This document shows, piece after piece, positions 22,388-36,725 of a stretch of 64,000 bases of DNA. The notes under the pieces are model-generated. The model was not told the origin of the DNA and searched no databases. It saw only the letters and a program-made list of their open reading frames with translations. The stretch comes from Nemertoderma westbladi. Its lineage: Eukaryota > Xenacoelomorpha > Nemertodermatida > Nemertodermatidae. The DNA is taken from contig JAUCBJ010007122.1 of assembly GCA_032718475.1 (NCBI GenBank), positions 22,294 to 86,293 of the forward strand, written 5' to 3'. The translations under genes and the position numbers were made by a program. Positions within the stretch are counted from its first letter, which is position 1, and each line of letters opens with the position of its first letter.

Positions 22388-23498
22388 ATAATAATAATTT
22401 ATTCATAATCTAATCATAATAATTTTCGGTTATTTAGCGCCATTGACTCCGGTTATCATACACTGCACACTAGTAACCTAATCCTTGCAACTTTTTGGAA
22501 ATAATAATTAATCAATTTGATTATATACCATGACATTATTACGATGTGAAACTATACTCACTCACAAGCCGTGGCATTATTGCCACGGCTATCTACTATT
22601 CTATTAATTATTAATGGGACACAGTTGTGTAGTAACAGGAATGTTCGGAAGCAATATAGATTATTGCTGCTTTATGGGAGAGAATAACAAAGTTGGCACG
22701 ATGCAAGCTGCTACTATCTCAGAGCGCTAATATATAACTTATATTGAAATGAATTACTGAATGCAATCAATATATGGGGCGAGCCTCGTAATAAACCAAG
22801 TCTGCTTGTTGGTATAATAAATTAGTCTGTGGCTATTTCAGTCGGAGTTTCGTCTGTCAGTAGGTTTTTTGTCCGCTTCTGGTTTGTTCAAAATAGTGAT
22901 TTAAGCTGCTGTTGAGCCATGAGGTTTTGACAAGCAAATAATGAAACATCGTAAAACTAAAACGTATTTCAGCAAAATAACAATGATAATTCAAATAGTT
23001 AATCAGCAAAATAATAGCCTCACTACAAAGCAACATAAACAAACCCAATATAATAGCCTCACTACAAAGCAACATAAACAAACCCAATATAATAGGATAT
23101 TATTATATTCAATCAATATAGGCAGCGATAATAACTATATGTTACAAAACTTAGGAAATTCAATGCTAAATTATTGTATTCAAAAATATTAATGCCAAAT
23201 AATATATAAATAATTAATATAGAAGACTGTTTACACTGTTTATTTTATGGAGGTAAATATTTGATAGTTTTCTGGAGGTAAATATGCGTCTCCGTCTATA
23301 TTACCCTTCGTTGAATATAACTAAACTATAGTGTATATCGTTACTTTAAAAATAATATTGAAATAAATTTCTCACTAAATACCACATTGTAAACATATGA
23401 TACACAACTAATGTATTAATCAAACACCGATGTATATATATTTAATGTACCGGTAACCTACATATATACCGTCTGATGTCGTTAAATAGTGAAATCGT
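22388..23498. other. No gene recognised; 41-bp tandem duplication
   Basis: AT-rich spacer. An inverted GCCGTGGCA/TGCCACGGC pair lies at about 22568-22590. AATAGCCTCACTACAAAGCA and following is duplicated in tandem at about 23010-23092. No domain-bearing frame. Confidence 0.5.
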
Positions 23499-26400
23499 GT
23501 AAAGTAACTTACACACTAATCACTATAAAGTAACTTACACACTAATATATATCATTGTAAAGTAACTTACACACTAATATATATCATTGTAAAGTAACTT
23601 ACACACTAATTACTATAAAGTAACTTACACACTAATATATATCATTGTAAAGTAACTTACACACTAATCACTATAAAGTAACTTACACACTAATATATAT
23701 CATTGTAAAGTAACTTACACACTAATCAATATAAAGTAACTTACACACTAATATATATCATTGTAAAGTAACTTACACACTAATATATATCACTATAAAG
23801 TAACTTACACACTAATATATATCATTGTAAAGTAACTTACACACTAATCACTATAAAGTAACTTACACACTAATATATATCATTGTAAAGTAACTTACAC
23901 ACTAATATATATCATTGTAAAGTAACTTACACACTAATATATATCACTATAAAGTAACTTACACACTAATATATATCATTGTAAAGTAACTTACACACTA
24001 ATATATATCACTATAAAGTAACTTACACACTAATATATATCATTGTAAAGTAACTTACACACTAATCACTATAAAGTAACTTACACACTAATATATATCA
24101 TTGTAAAGTAACTTACACACTAATATATATCACTATAAAGTAACTTACACACTAATATATATCATTGTAAAGTAACTTACACACTAATATATATCATTGT
24201 GAAGTAACTTACACACTCATATATATGACTGTAAAGTAACTTACACACTAATATATATCATTGTAAAGAAACTTATACACTAATATATATCATTGTAAAG
24301 TAACTTACACACTCATATATATGACTGTAAAGTAACTTACACACTAATATATATCATTGTAAAGTAACTTACACACTCATATATATGACTGTAAAGTAAC
24401 TTACACACTAATATATATCATTGTAAAGAAACTTATACACTAATATATATCATTGTAAAGTAACTTACACACTCATATATATGACTGTAAAGTAACTTAC
24501 ACACTAATATATATCATTGTAAAGAAACTTACACACTCATATATATGACTGTAAAGTAACTTACACACTCATATATATGACTGTAAAGTAACTTACACAC
24601 TAATATATATCATTGTAAAGAAACTTATACACTAATATATATCATTGTAAAGAAACTTACACACTCATATATATGACTGTAAAGTAACTTACACACTAAT
24701 ATATACCATTGTAAAGTAACTTATACACTAATATATATCATTGTAAAGTAACTTACACACTCATATATATGACTGTAAAGTAACTTACACACTAATATAT
24801 ATCATTGTAAAGAAACTTATACACTAATATATATCATTGTAAAGAAACTTACACACTCATATATATGACTGTAAAGTAACTTACACACTAATATATACCA
24901 TTGTAAAGTAACTTATACACTAATATATATCATTGTAAAGTAACTTACACACTCATATATATGACTGTAAGGTAACTTACACACTAATATATATCATTGT
25001 AAAGTAACTTACACACTAATATATATCATGGTAAAGTAACTTACACACTAATATATATCATTGTAAAGTAACTTACACACTAATATATATCATGGTAAAG
25101 TAACTTACACACTAATATATATCATTGTAAAGTAACTAACACACTAATATATATCACTGTAAAGAAACTAACACACTAATATATATCATTGTAAAGAAAC
25201 TTACAGACTAATATATATCACTGTAAAGTAACTTACACACTAATATATATCATTGTAAAGTAACTAACACACTAATATATATCATTGTAAATCAACTTAC
25301 ACACTAATATATATCATTGTGAAGTAACTTACACACGATTGTAAAGTAACTTACACACTAATATATATCACTATAAAGTAACTTACACACTAATATATAT
25401 CATTGTAAAGTAACTTACACACTAATATATATAATTGTAAAGTAACTTACACACGAATATATATCATTGTAAAGTAACTTACACACTAATATTATATCAC
25501 TGTAAAGTAACTTACACACTAATATATATCATTGTAAAGAAACTTATACACTAATATATATCATTGTAAAGAAACTTACACACTCATATATATGACTGTA
25601 AAGTAACTTACACACTAATATATACCATTGTAAAGTAACTTATACACTAATATATATCATTGTAAAGTAACTTACACACTCATATATATGACTGTAAGGT
25701 AACTTACACACTAATATATATCATTGTAAAGTAACTTACACACTAATATATATCATGGTAAAGTAACTTACACACTAATATATATCATTGTAAAGTAACT
25801 AACACACTAATATATATCACTGTAAAGAAACTAACACACTAATATATATCATTGTAAAGAAACTTACAGACTAATATATATCACTGTAAAGTAGCTTACA
25901 CACTAATATATATCATTGTAAAGTAACTTACACACTAATATATATCATTGTGAAGTAACTTACACACGATTGTAAAGTAACTTACACACTAATATATATC
26001 ACTATAAAGTAACTTACACACTAATATATATCATTGTAAAGTAACTTACACACTAATCACTATAAAGTAACTTACACACTAATATATATCATTGTAAAGT
26101 AACTTACACACTAATATATATCACTATAAAGTAACTTACACACTAATATATATCATTGAAAAGTAACTTACACACTCATATATATGATAGTAAAGTAACT
26201 TATACACTAATATATATCATTGTAAAGTAACTTACACACTAATATATATCACTGTAAAGTAACTTACACACTAATATATAGCATTGTAAAGTAACTTACA
26301 CACTAATATATATAATTGTAAAGTAACTTACACACAAATATAGATCATTGTAAAGTAACTTACACACTAATATTATATCACTGTAAAGTAACTTACACAC

Positions 26401-28828
26401 TAATATATATCACTATAAAGTAACTTACACACTAATATATATCATTGTAAAGTAACTTACACACTAATCACTATAAAGTAACTTACACACTAATATATAT
26501 CATTGTAAAGTAACTTACACACTAATATATATCACTATAAAGTAACTTACACACTAATATATATCATTGTAAAGTAACTTACACACTAATATATATCATT
26601 GTAAAGTAACTTATACAATGATATATATCATTGTAAAGTAACTTACACACTCATATATATGACTGTAAAGTAACTTACACACTAATATATATCATTGTAA
26701 AGTTACTTACATACTAATATATATCATTGTAAAGTAACTTACACACTAATATATATCATTGTAAAGTAACTTACACACTAATATATATCATTGTAAAGTA
26801 ACTTACACACTAATATATATCATGGTAAAGTAACTTACACACTAATATATATCATTGTAAAGTAACTTACACACTAATATATATCATTGTAAATTAACTT
26901 ACACACTAATATATATCATTGTAAAGTAACTTACACACTAATATATATCATTGTAAAGTAACTTACACACTAATATATATCATGGTAAAGTAACTTACAC
27001 ACTAATATATATCATGGTAAAGTAACTTACACACTAATATATATCATTGTAAAGTAACTTACACACTAATATATATCATTGTAAAGTAACTTACACACTA
27101 ATATATATCATTGTAAAGTAACTTACACACTAATATATATCACTATAAAGTAACTTACACACTAATATATATCATTGTAAAGTAACTAACACACTCATAA
27201 TATCTTTGTAAAGTAACTTACACACTAATATATATCATTGTAAAGTATCTAACACACTAATATATATCACTGTAAAGAAACTAACACACTAATATATATC
27301 ATTGTAAAGAAACTTACAGACTAATATATATCACTGTAAAGTAACTTACACACTAATATATATCATTGTAAAGTAACTTACACACTAATATATATCATTG
27401 TGAAGTAACTTACACACGATTGTAAAGTAACTTACACACTAATATATATCACTATAAAGTAACTTACACACTAATATATATCATTGTAAAGTAACTTACA
27501 CACTAATCACTATAAAGTAACTTACACACTAATATATATCATTGTAAAGTAACTTACACACTAATATATATCACTATAAAGTAACTTACACACTAATATA
27601 TATCATTGAAAAGTAACTTACACACTCATATATATGATAGTAAAGTAACTTATACACTAATATATATCATTGTAAAGTAACTTACACACTAATATATATC
27701 ACTGTACAGTAACTTACACACTAATATATATCATTGTAAAGTAACTTACACACTAATATATATAATTGTAAAGTAACTTACACACAAATATATATCATTG
27801 TAAAGTAACTTACACACTAATATTATATCACTGTAAAGTAACTTACACACTAATATATATCACTATAAAGTAACTTACACACTAATATATATCATTGTAA
27901 AGTAACTTACACACTAATCACTATAAAGTAACTTACACACTAATATATATCATTGTAAAGTAACTTACACACTAATATATATCACTATAAAGTAACTTAC
28001 ACACTAATATATATCATTGTAAAGTAACTTACACACTAATATATATCATTGTAAAGTAACTTATACAATGATATATATCATTGTAAAGTAACTTACACAC
28101 TCATATATATGACTGTAAAGTAACTTACACACTAATATATATCATTGTAAAGTTACTTACATACTAATATATATCATTGTAAAGTAACTTACACACTCAT
28201 ATATATGATTGTAAAGTAACTTATACACTAATATATATCATTGTAAAGTAACTTACACACTAATATATATCATTGTAAAGTAACTTACACACTAATATAT
28301 ATCATTGTAAAGTTACTTACATACTAATATATATCATTGTAAAGTAACTTACACACTAATATATATCATTGTAAAGTAACTTACACACTAATATATATCA
28401 TTGTAAATTAACTTACACACTAATATATATCATTGTAAAGTAACTTACACACTAATATATATCATTGTAAAGTAACTTACACACTAATATATATCATTGT
28501 AAAGTAACTTACACACTAATATATATCACTATAAAGTAACTTACACACTAATATATATCATTGTAAAGTAACTAACACACTAATATATATCATTGTAAAG
28601 TATCTAACACACTAATATATATCACTGTAAAGAAACTAACACACTAATATATATCATTGTAAAGAAACTTACACACTAATATATATCATTGTAAAGAAAC
28701 TTACAGACTAATATATATCATGGTAAAGTAACTTACACACTAATATATATCATTGTAAAGTAACTTACACACTAATATATATCATTGTAAAGTAACTTAC
28801 ACACTAATATATATCATTGTAAAGTAAA
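23499..28828. repeat. 32-bp satellite array, left block
   Basis: Tandem repeats of a 32-bp unit (GTAAAGTAACTTACACACTA plus ATATATATCATT), with a common 26-bp variant lacking ATATAT, and variants carrying CATATATATGACT. A ~1.0-kb segment at about 25745-26750 recurs at about 27195-28198 at a constant 1450-bp offset, tracked by five rare variants (for example TATCATTGAAAAG at 26151 and 27601, TTATACAATG at 26611 and 28061). A shorter echo of its start lies 663 bp upstream. This is satellite DNA amplified by unequal exchange. Confidence 0.95.
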
Positions 28829-29328
28829 AGTGATTGAAGTCCCAGTGGGGTATCTCAGTCTTAATATGAATATTATGATAATAGCGAATGAAAAATTCTC
28901 ATTAAAGAAAGTCTATATATCAAGCATGAGAAACCTACTCTTAATATCCAAGGGACGTCCTTTCCTTTACACCTGTTCCAGTAAATTATCTTTCCGCAAC
29001 CCATCCCCATCCTTGCCCCCCCCCCCCCCCCCGACCGAGCACTTATGTACCTACCTACACTAAACATTAATTCTAAATATTGTTTTTTTCACTATCTTAC
29101 GTGCACCTACAATACGTTTTGTTTTGATTCACCTATTTGTTTTTATATACTGTAGTTAGGTAACCCCAATAATTATGTATCTATATGTTTTTACGTTTAC
29201 CCATATACATACCTATAATCAATTCTGCTATAATAACTACTGCCTAATATATATATCTATATATATCATTGCTACTGATATATATCACCTACTATATATC
29301 ACCCACCTATATATCACCTACTATATAT
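28829..29328. other. 500-bp non-satellite interruption
   Basis: Unique-looking sequence with a C homopolymer (about 29016-29032) that drifts at its right end into TATATATC/ACCTAC-type repeats resembling degraded satellite. No gene. Confidence 0.6.
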
Positions 29329-31914
29329 ATCATTGTAAAGTAACTTACACATACACACTAATATATATCATTGTAAAGTAACTTGCACACTAATATATAT
29401 CATTGTAAATTAACTTACACACTAATATATATCATTGTAAAGTAACTTACACACTAATATATATCATGGCAAAGTAACTTACACACTAATATATATCTTG
29501 TAAAGTAACTTACACACTATATCATTGTAAAGTAACTTACACACTAATATATATCTTGTAAAGTAACTTACACACTATATCATTGTAAAGTAACTTACAC
29601 ACTAATATATATCATTGTAAAGTAACTTGCACACTAATATATATCATTGTAAAGTAACTTACACACTAATATATATCATTGTAAAGTAACTTGCACACTA
29701 ATATATATCATTGTAAATTAACTTACACACTAATATATATCATTGTAAAGTAACTTACACACTAATATATATCATGGCAAAGTAACTTACACACTAATAT
29801 ATATCTTGTAAAGTAACTTACACACTATATCATTGTAAAGTAACTTACACACTAATATATATCTTGTAAAGTAACTTACACACTATATCATTGTAAAGTA
29901 ACTTACACACTAATATATATCATTGTAAAGTAACTTACACACTATTATATATCATTGTAAAGTAACTTACACACTAATATATATCACTATAAAGTAACTT
30001 ACACACTCATGTATATCACTATAAAGTAACTTACACACTAATATATATCACTGTAAAGTAACTTGCACACTAATATATATCATTGTAAAGTAACTTACAC
30101 ATTAATATATATCATTGTAAAGTAACTTACACACTAATATATATCACTATAAAGTAACTTACACACTAATATATATCATTGTAAAGTAACTTACACACTA
30201 ATATATATCACTGTAAAGTAACTTACACACTAATATATATCATTGTAAAGTAACTTACACATTAATATATATCAATGTAAAGTAACTTACACACTAATAT
30301 ATATCATTGTAAAGTAACTTACACACTAATACATATCATTGTAAAGTAACTTACACACTAATACATATCATTGTAAAGTAACTTACACACCAATATATAT
30401 CATTGTAAAGTAACTTACACACTAATATATATCACTATAAAGTAACTTACACACTCATATATATCGTTGTAAAGTAACTTACACACTAATATATATCATT
30501 GTAAATTAACTTACACACTAATATATATCACTATAAAGTAACTTACACACTAATAAATACGGTATCACTGTAAAGTAACCAACACACTAATATATATCAT
30601 TGTAGGTAACTTACACACTCATATATATGATTGTAATTGTAAAGTAACTTACACACTAATATATACCATTGTAAAGTAACTTACACACTAATATATATCA
30701 TTGTGAAGTAACTAACACACTAATATATATCATTGTAAAGTAACTTACACACTAATATATATCATTGTAAAGTAACTTACACACTCATATATATGATTGT
30801 AAAGTAACTTATACACTAATATATATCATTGTAAAGTAACTTACATACTAATATATATCATTGTAAATTAACTTACACACTAATATATATCACTATAAAG
30901 TAACTTACACACTAATAAATACGGTATCACTGTAAAGTAACTAACACACTAATATATATCATTGTAAAGTAACTTACACACTAATATATACCATTGTAAA
31001 GTAACTTACACACTAATATATATCATTGTAAAGTAACTAACACACTAATATATATCATTGTAAAGTAACTTACACACTAATATATATCATTGTAAAGTAA
31101 CTTACACACTCATATATATGATTGTAAAGTAACTTATACACTAATATATATCATTGTAAAGTAACTTACACACTAATATATATCATTGTAAAGTAACTAA
31201 CACACTAATATATATCATTGTAAAGTAACTTACACACTAATATATATCATGGTAAAGTAACATACACACTAATATATATCATTGTAAAGTAACTAACACA
31301 CTAATATATATCACTGTAAAGAAACTAACACACTAATATATATCATTGTAAAGTAACTTACACACTAATATATATCATTGTAAAGTAACTTACACACTAA
31401 TATATATCACTGTAAAGAAACTTACACACTCATATATATGATTGTAAAGTAACTTACACACTAATATATATCACTATAAAGTAACTTACACACTAATATA
31501 TATCATTGTAAAGTAACTTACACACTAATATATATCACTGTAAAGAAACTAACACACTAATATATATCATTGTAAAGTAACTTACACACTAATATATATC
31601 ATTGTAAAGTAACTAACACACTAATATATATCACTGTAAAGAAACTAACACACTAATATATATCATTGTAAAGTAACTTACACACTAATATATATCACTG
31701 TAAAGAAACTAACACACTAATATATATCATTGTAAAGTAACTTACACACTAATCACTATAAAGTAACTTACACATACACAGTAACTTACACACTAATATA
31801 TATCATTGTAAAGTAACTTACACACTAATATATATCACTATAAAGTAACTTACACACTAATATATATCACTGTAAAGAAACTAACACACTAATATCATTG
31901 TAAAGTAACTTATA
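29329..31914. repeat. 32-bp satellite array, right block
   Basis: Same unit as 23499-28828, more heterogeneous. A ~308-bp internal duplication is marked by ATCATGGCAAAG at 29464 and 29772. ATAAATACGGTATCACTG occurs twice (about 30553 and 30914). Ends at about 31914 in ordinary sequence. Confidence 0.93.
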
Positions 31915-32671
31915 CCAGTGTATCTCAGCGATTATCGATGGGAGAACGATTAACTGTCCACCGATGGAACTTCTATAGACTAACTTATTAATGTGCATCG
32001 TAACTGTACACTAAAGAAAAAGTAGCACGGTAGACATAAAGTATGGGTCTCTAAAACCTGGTCCGGTCCAGCTATCTCATCAATGCTAGTTTATTGAGAA
32101 TAATAATTGTACCAGGGGCTATTGTCCAGCTTAGATTGGCCAATGAAAAATACTCCAGCCATGAAACAAAGCTTATCTATCGCTTTTTGAAATTTTTTTT
32201 GGAATTTTTTAAGCAGACCTTGCTAAATACTTAGAACCCAGGGGTCATCAGGTCCCAATTGGAAAGGAGCAGGTTACAGAGGCGCGTATTGGGCGGACCA
32301 AAACGATAGTTAACCCCTAACACCGGTCCGGTATACCCCATAGACTAGCATTGGGACAGTAGGAAGGGTCTATCCACCTGGGACTGGTCGGTGTTTTAGG
32401 TAGACCTATAAATAGACGATGGAGCGGCGGTACATGTAATAGTACACTTTGCTTGCTTGATTAATTAAACAAAAGCTGGCAAACCAATTGAGCTTGAAAA
32501 GACGACACCAAAAATATAGATAATAACTTTATAAAAAAAACATAAATAAACGCTGCACTTCTGGTCCACAGTCCCGGATATTCTTTTTTTGGTTATTATT
32601 TCAAAGTTTTCAAACTTCCTAAAATCAATAATCCATAACAAATACGGCACCGCTACATATATATACCACCG
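31915..32671. other. No gene recognised
   Basis: Mixed-composition spacer. Near 32258 it carries AAAGGAGCAGGTTACAG, a motif that recurs at 53459, 54430 (inverted), 57465 and 57520. No coding signal. Confidence 0.5.
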
Positions 32672-32893
32672 GGTAAATAAACTAAACGACTGGGTATATA
32701 AACTCAATGACCGGGTATATAAACTCAACGACCGGGTATATAAACTAAACGACCGGGTATATAAACTAAACGACCAGGTATATAAACTAAACGACCGGGT
32801 ATATAAACTCAACGACCGGGTATATAAACTAAACGACCGGGTATATAAACTAAACGACCGGGTATATAAACTAAACGACCGGGTATATAAACC
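32672..32893. repeat. 21-bp minisatellite (~10 copies)
   Basis: Tandem GACCGGGTATATAAACTAAA-C units with C/A variants. The 21-bp period keeps frames open on both strands (NDRVYKL on plus), so the 114- and 115-codon open frames here are artefacts of the repeat. Confidence 0.93.
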
Positions 32894-33148
32894 AGACCAG
32901 CTCAGACCAGTGACCTATAAGCGCACTGGCTGAACACGAGGTGAGTTGTTCAAAGAGGCAAATGTCTGTAGTTCAAAATACAGTAGGAACTAGAGCAGAC
33001 ACACGGCGGTTAAATATTAAACAAACAGCGATAGGGTTTACAATTCCACCACGGTATCAGCAGTATATACTAACCAGCACCAAGACACACTGTCAACGAT
33101 AGATGTACGGCGTAGTTCCGTTCAGGTTCAATTAATATATATACCATT

Positions 33149-33180
<32 letters not shown>

Positions 33181-33672
33181 CATGAACTTATTCAATGCAA
33201 CTCAACAAACAACTTAAAATCAATAGAGTGAGATATAGCAGTGCAGTTTATAATTATTGAATATAACACCAATGACATTAATGAGACTAAAACCAATTAG
33301 CACTAATAAATTGAAGGTCTACTTAACCTAAATGATTATGGCATTGCAACAAAAAAATATAACAAAGCGGCCCTTTGCATTATATAGGCTAATTACGAAA
33401 AAAAGGCACAATTCAAAATGATATGTAACTTCAACCTGTATAGACAAACTAGGTAGGTAGGCTAGGCGGTACTGAGGTATTAATATAACCACGACACCAC
33501 ACATATAGACTTATACCGAATATATGATATAAAAATAAGTCCTATATATACCTGTACACCTGCATCCCTGCAGCCTAGTGAGAAACCCCAAACTTATAGA
33601 AAAAGGATTCAGCAAAACAAATAAGTAAGAAACGCATGCGAATGCTAATGTTCTATATCGGTCATAGTCAGG
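32894..33672. other. No gene recognised
   Basis: AT-rich spacer with an (AT)n run at about 33150-33181. Confidence 0.5.
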
Positions 33673-33816
33673 ATGTTGATACAATTACTGCCTAACAATG
33701 CCAGCCAAACCGAGCTCGCGGTAGCTCTGATTGATTACGCACGGGAGGCAGCAGAACGAGGCTATCAGATCGCCAAGGAATCCTCCATCAATTCCTTTTT
33801 GTTCCCTAACCTGTAA
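33673..33816 (+). CDS. Hypothetical short ORF or exon, GC-rich
   Basis: A 47-codon frame, MLIQLLPNNASQTELAVALI at the start and ending NSFLFPNL, stands out because its base composition is clearly higher in GC than its surroundings and it predicts an amphipathic helix rich in Ala and Glu. The stop is read from CCTGTAACG, which could equally be a weak splice donor. I recognise no family. It could be a single exon of a host gene. Confidence 0.2.
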   Translation: MLIQLLPNNASQTELAVALIDYAREAAERGYQIAKESSINSFLFPNL

Positions 33817-34011
33817 CGCAAATATAAATAATTACATACCGGTCTGCCGGTATCGGATCCCACCCACTGTTTAATTAAGTGCCCTGCCCAGTGGCTATTG
33901 ACCTTGACCTTGTTTATTGGCGCCCAATGATAGATAAAATACAAATATTTGTTACATACATCAGGAACAACACTAAAAATGTACAACAGTTTAAGATGGG
34001 TCCTACTAATT

Positions 34012-34672
34012 AGCCCAACCTACCACAATCTACCCCAACCTACCACAATCTACCCCAACAATTCGATAGAGGCATATAATTACCACAATATTATTTTACA
34101 TTGGTATCTAATTACCACAATATACAGAACTCAAGTGTCTATTTACCACAAGACTACACTGCATCTAATTACCACAATATTATTTTTTATTTTACATTGG
34201 CATCTAATTACCACAATATAAAGAACGCAAGTGTCTATTTACCACAAGACTACACTGCATCTAATTACCACAATATTATTTTACAATGGCATCTAATTAC
34301 CACAATATACAGAACTCAAGTGTCTATTTACCACAAGACTACACTGCATCTAATTACCACAGTCCACAATATTATTTTACATTGGCATCTAATTACCACA
34401 ATATACAGAACTCAAGTGTCTATTTACCACAAGACTACACTGCATCTAATTACCACAATATTATTTCACATTGGTATCTGATTACCACAATATACAGAAC
34501 TCAAGTGTCTATTTACCACAAGACTACACTGCATCTAATTACCGGTACCACAATATTATTTTACAATGGCATCTAATTACCACAATATACAGAACTCAAG
34601 TGTCTATTTACCACAAGACTACACTGCATCTAATTACCACAATATTATTTTACATTGGCATCTAATTACCCA
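34012..34672 (+). repeat. Left arm arrays of foldback element
   Basis: Two 20-bp units (CCCAACCTACCACAATCTAC) come first, then about 6.5 copies of an 89-bp unit containing CATCTAATTACCACAATATA and GTGTCTATTTACCACAAGAC. Small insertions (for example TTTTTATT near 34185, AGTCCAC near 34362) mark individual copies. Short frames within the unit are by-products. Confidence 0.92.
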
Positions 34673-35189
34673 CCAACGCTGATATTACTTAATTCTATTT
34701 ACCTTTTAACTTAGGCCTATCTGTGATCTCTGATGTTTTTCGGTGATTGTCTTACATGACTTTATAATTGATACAATTTAATTACACACAAACATTAGTA
34801 AATAAAATAAAATACAAAATATGTCTAAAATTGTCTGTGTCTGTCTTTGTTGGCAAAAGCTAAAATTATAATAAAAAAATCAAATAAAGTACAGTATATT
34901 TTCTGAATGGGCATTGATCAGTTGCTTATAAATATAATCCAAGGGCAAGGGTTCTGTTGTGCTCTGGGATATGTGGGCACAGTTTACTGTAGGATGACAA
35001 TTGGCAGTGGAGAATGATATTTATATCATAAGCAACATTTACAGTAGCAAATATGTGGAAGAATTATTTCAATCCATCATTATTCGTGGAAGAGTTTCAG
35101 CGAGAAGAATCAAAATTATGTCAACCTCATACTGTACAAATTTCAACAGAATGGACGTGATTAATTACATTAAATCGAAGGTTGCTTAG
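34673..35189 (+). other. Foldback loop, AT-rich, with 62-codon ORF
   Basis: Unique sequence between the arms. An open frame at 35001-35189 (ENDIYIISNIYSSKYVEELF near its start, ending NYIKSKVA) has plausible amino-acid composition but no domain I recognise. It could be a remnant of an element-encoded protein or chance. It ends exactly where the retroelement fragment begins. Confidence 0.3.
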
Positions 35190-35965
35190 CACCCGTCGCA
35201 CCGACTCGGCACCTGCGCCAGGGCCCAGGGGGCGGCCGTACTGGATCGCCAGCGCATCCCGGAACTCCATGGGGGAGAGATCAAGTTGGTGTTTGGCTAT
35301 CGGGAGGGAGGAAATCCACCCACTGGAGCGGAAGTTGGCGGCGCGCTCGACCATCTAATGGCGGGCCTGTGGGAACTCGTCCAGCACAGCCTCCAAACTG
35401 GCCTTCTCCCTTCCGAGCTGTTGGTCCTGTCCTTCTTTCCGCGCTCGCTGTAAACAGTTACGGTGGTCTGTGAGCGAGAACTGCCGATCTCCAAATAGCG
35501 ACTGCGCGATAGTCCAGGTTCCAGCTCGTGATATGTCGAACAAGTGGGCCGCCTCGGACACCGGGTTCCGCAGTCCAAGACCTGCAGTGCGAGGGGAGAG
35601 GCCGAACAGACAACGCTCGTTTGGGGATATCGGTCCGCCAAACACTGCGGGAAGGAAACGCTCAGTCAGCGCGTCCTCCAGCACCTGGTACTCGTCGTGA
35701 CAGTCTGGGGTTACGTGCTGGAGGTAGGCCCACTCCCGTTGGAGGGAGCCGGCCATGGCAGCGAACGCGGCTTGGGGTGGGCCTCGGCCATCTCGGAGAG
35801 ACGATCAACCGATGCGACCCACGCAGCAGCTTTGGCCTGAACGTAACCCACTCGCTCTGCAGTCCCACCAAGATACCCGCCCAGGAAACGGTGACCCGAT
35901 ACTATGTTTATCTCCAGGCCAGCGAAAACTCTACGAGCCTCCTCCTCGTACTGTGGAGCTACGAT
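35190..35965 (-). pseudogene. Fragment of RLE-type retrotransposon
   Basis: Read on the minus strand it parallels the post-RT half of the large ORF at 36889-40314: INIVSGHRFLGG, SLQREWAYLQ, DRFLPAVF-like TERFLPAVF, SPRTAGLGLRNPV and DLSPMEFRDALA all have close counterparts there. A one-base frameshift lies near 35768 (HP / AAFAAMAG) and a stop separates 35355 from the next piece. It begins and ends abruptly, missing the RT core and the nuclease. Protein identity to the intact element is moderate, so this is a different, older copy or subfamily. Confidence 0.85.
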
Positions 35966-35987
35966 ATATATATTGTATATATATTGT

Positions 35988-36725
35988 GGTAATTAGACTT
36001 TAGTGAAGTCTTGTGGTAATTAGACACTGAGTATTAATAACTACCGTACTGTATATTGTGGTAATTAGATGCCATTGTAAAATAATATTGTGGTAATTAG
36101 ATGCAGTGTAGTTTTGTGGTAAATAGACACTTGAGTTCTGTATATTGTGGTAATTAGATGCCAATGTAAAATAATATTGTGGTAATTAGATGCAGTGTAG
36201 TCTTGTGGTAAATAGACACTTGAGTTCTGTATACATATTGTGGTAATTAGATGCCAATGTAAAATAATATTGTGGTAATTAGATGCAGTGTAGTCTTGTG
36301 GTAAATAGACACTTGAGTTCTGTATATTGTGGTAATTAGATGCCAATGTAAAATAATATTGTGGTAATTAGATGCAGTGTAGTCTTGTGGTAAATAGACA
36401 CTTGAATTCTGTATATTGTGGTTATTAGATGCCAATGTAAAATCATATTGTGGTAATTAGATGCAGTGTAGTCTTGTGGTAAATAGACACTTCTGTTCTG
36501 TATATTGTGGTAATTAGACGCCATTGTAAAATAATATTGTGGTAATTAGATGCAGTGTAGTCTTGTGGTAAATAGACACTTGCGTTCTGTATATTGTGGT
36601 AATTAGATGCCAATGTAAAATAATATTGTGGTAATTAGATGCAGTGTAGTCTTGTGGTAAATAGACACTTGCATTCTGTATATTGTGGTAATTAGATGCC
36701 AATGTAAAATAATATTATGGTAATT
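35988..36725 (-). repeat. Right arm array (inner part), 89-bp units
   Basis: About eight 89-bp units in the orientation opposite to the left arm. The innermost unit is degraded. Ends with TATTATGGTAATT (36713-36725), the left copy of the target duplication of the nested retrotransposon. Confidence 0.93.

Noticed and set aside
23499-31914. Regular spaced repeats suggesting a CRISPR-like array
   Set aside because: Repeats are contiguous with no unique spacers, AT-rich and in a eukaryotic context: satellite DNA.
32465-32933. 114- and 115-codon frames with NDRVYKL or SLYTRSF repeats
   Set aside because: By-product of the 21-bp tandem repeat on each strand.
34012-34672. Repeated ~62-codon frames (also 36065-36702 and 40383-41461)
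   Set aside because: Each is the same stretch of the 89-bp arm unit; frame reading is incidental to repeat structure.
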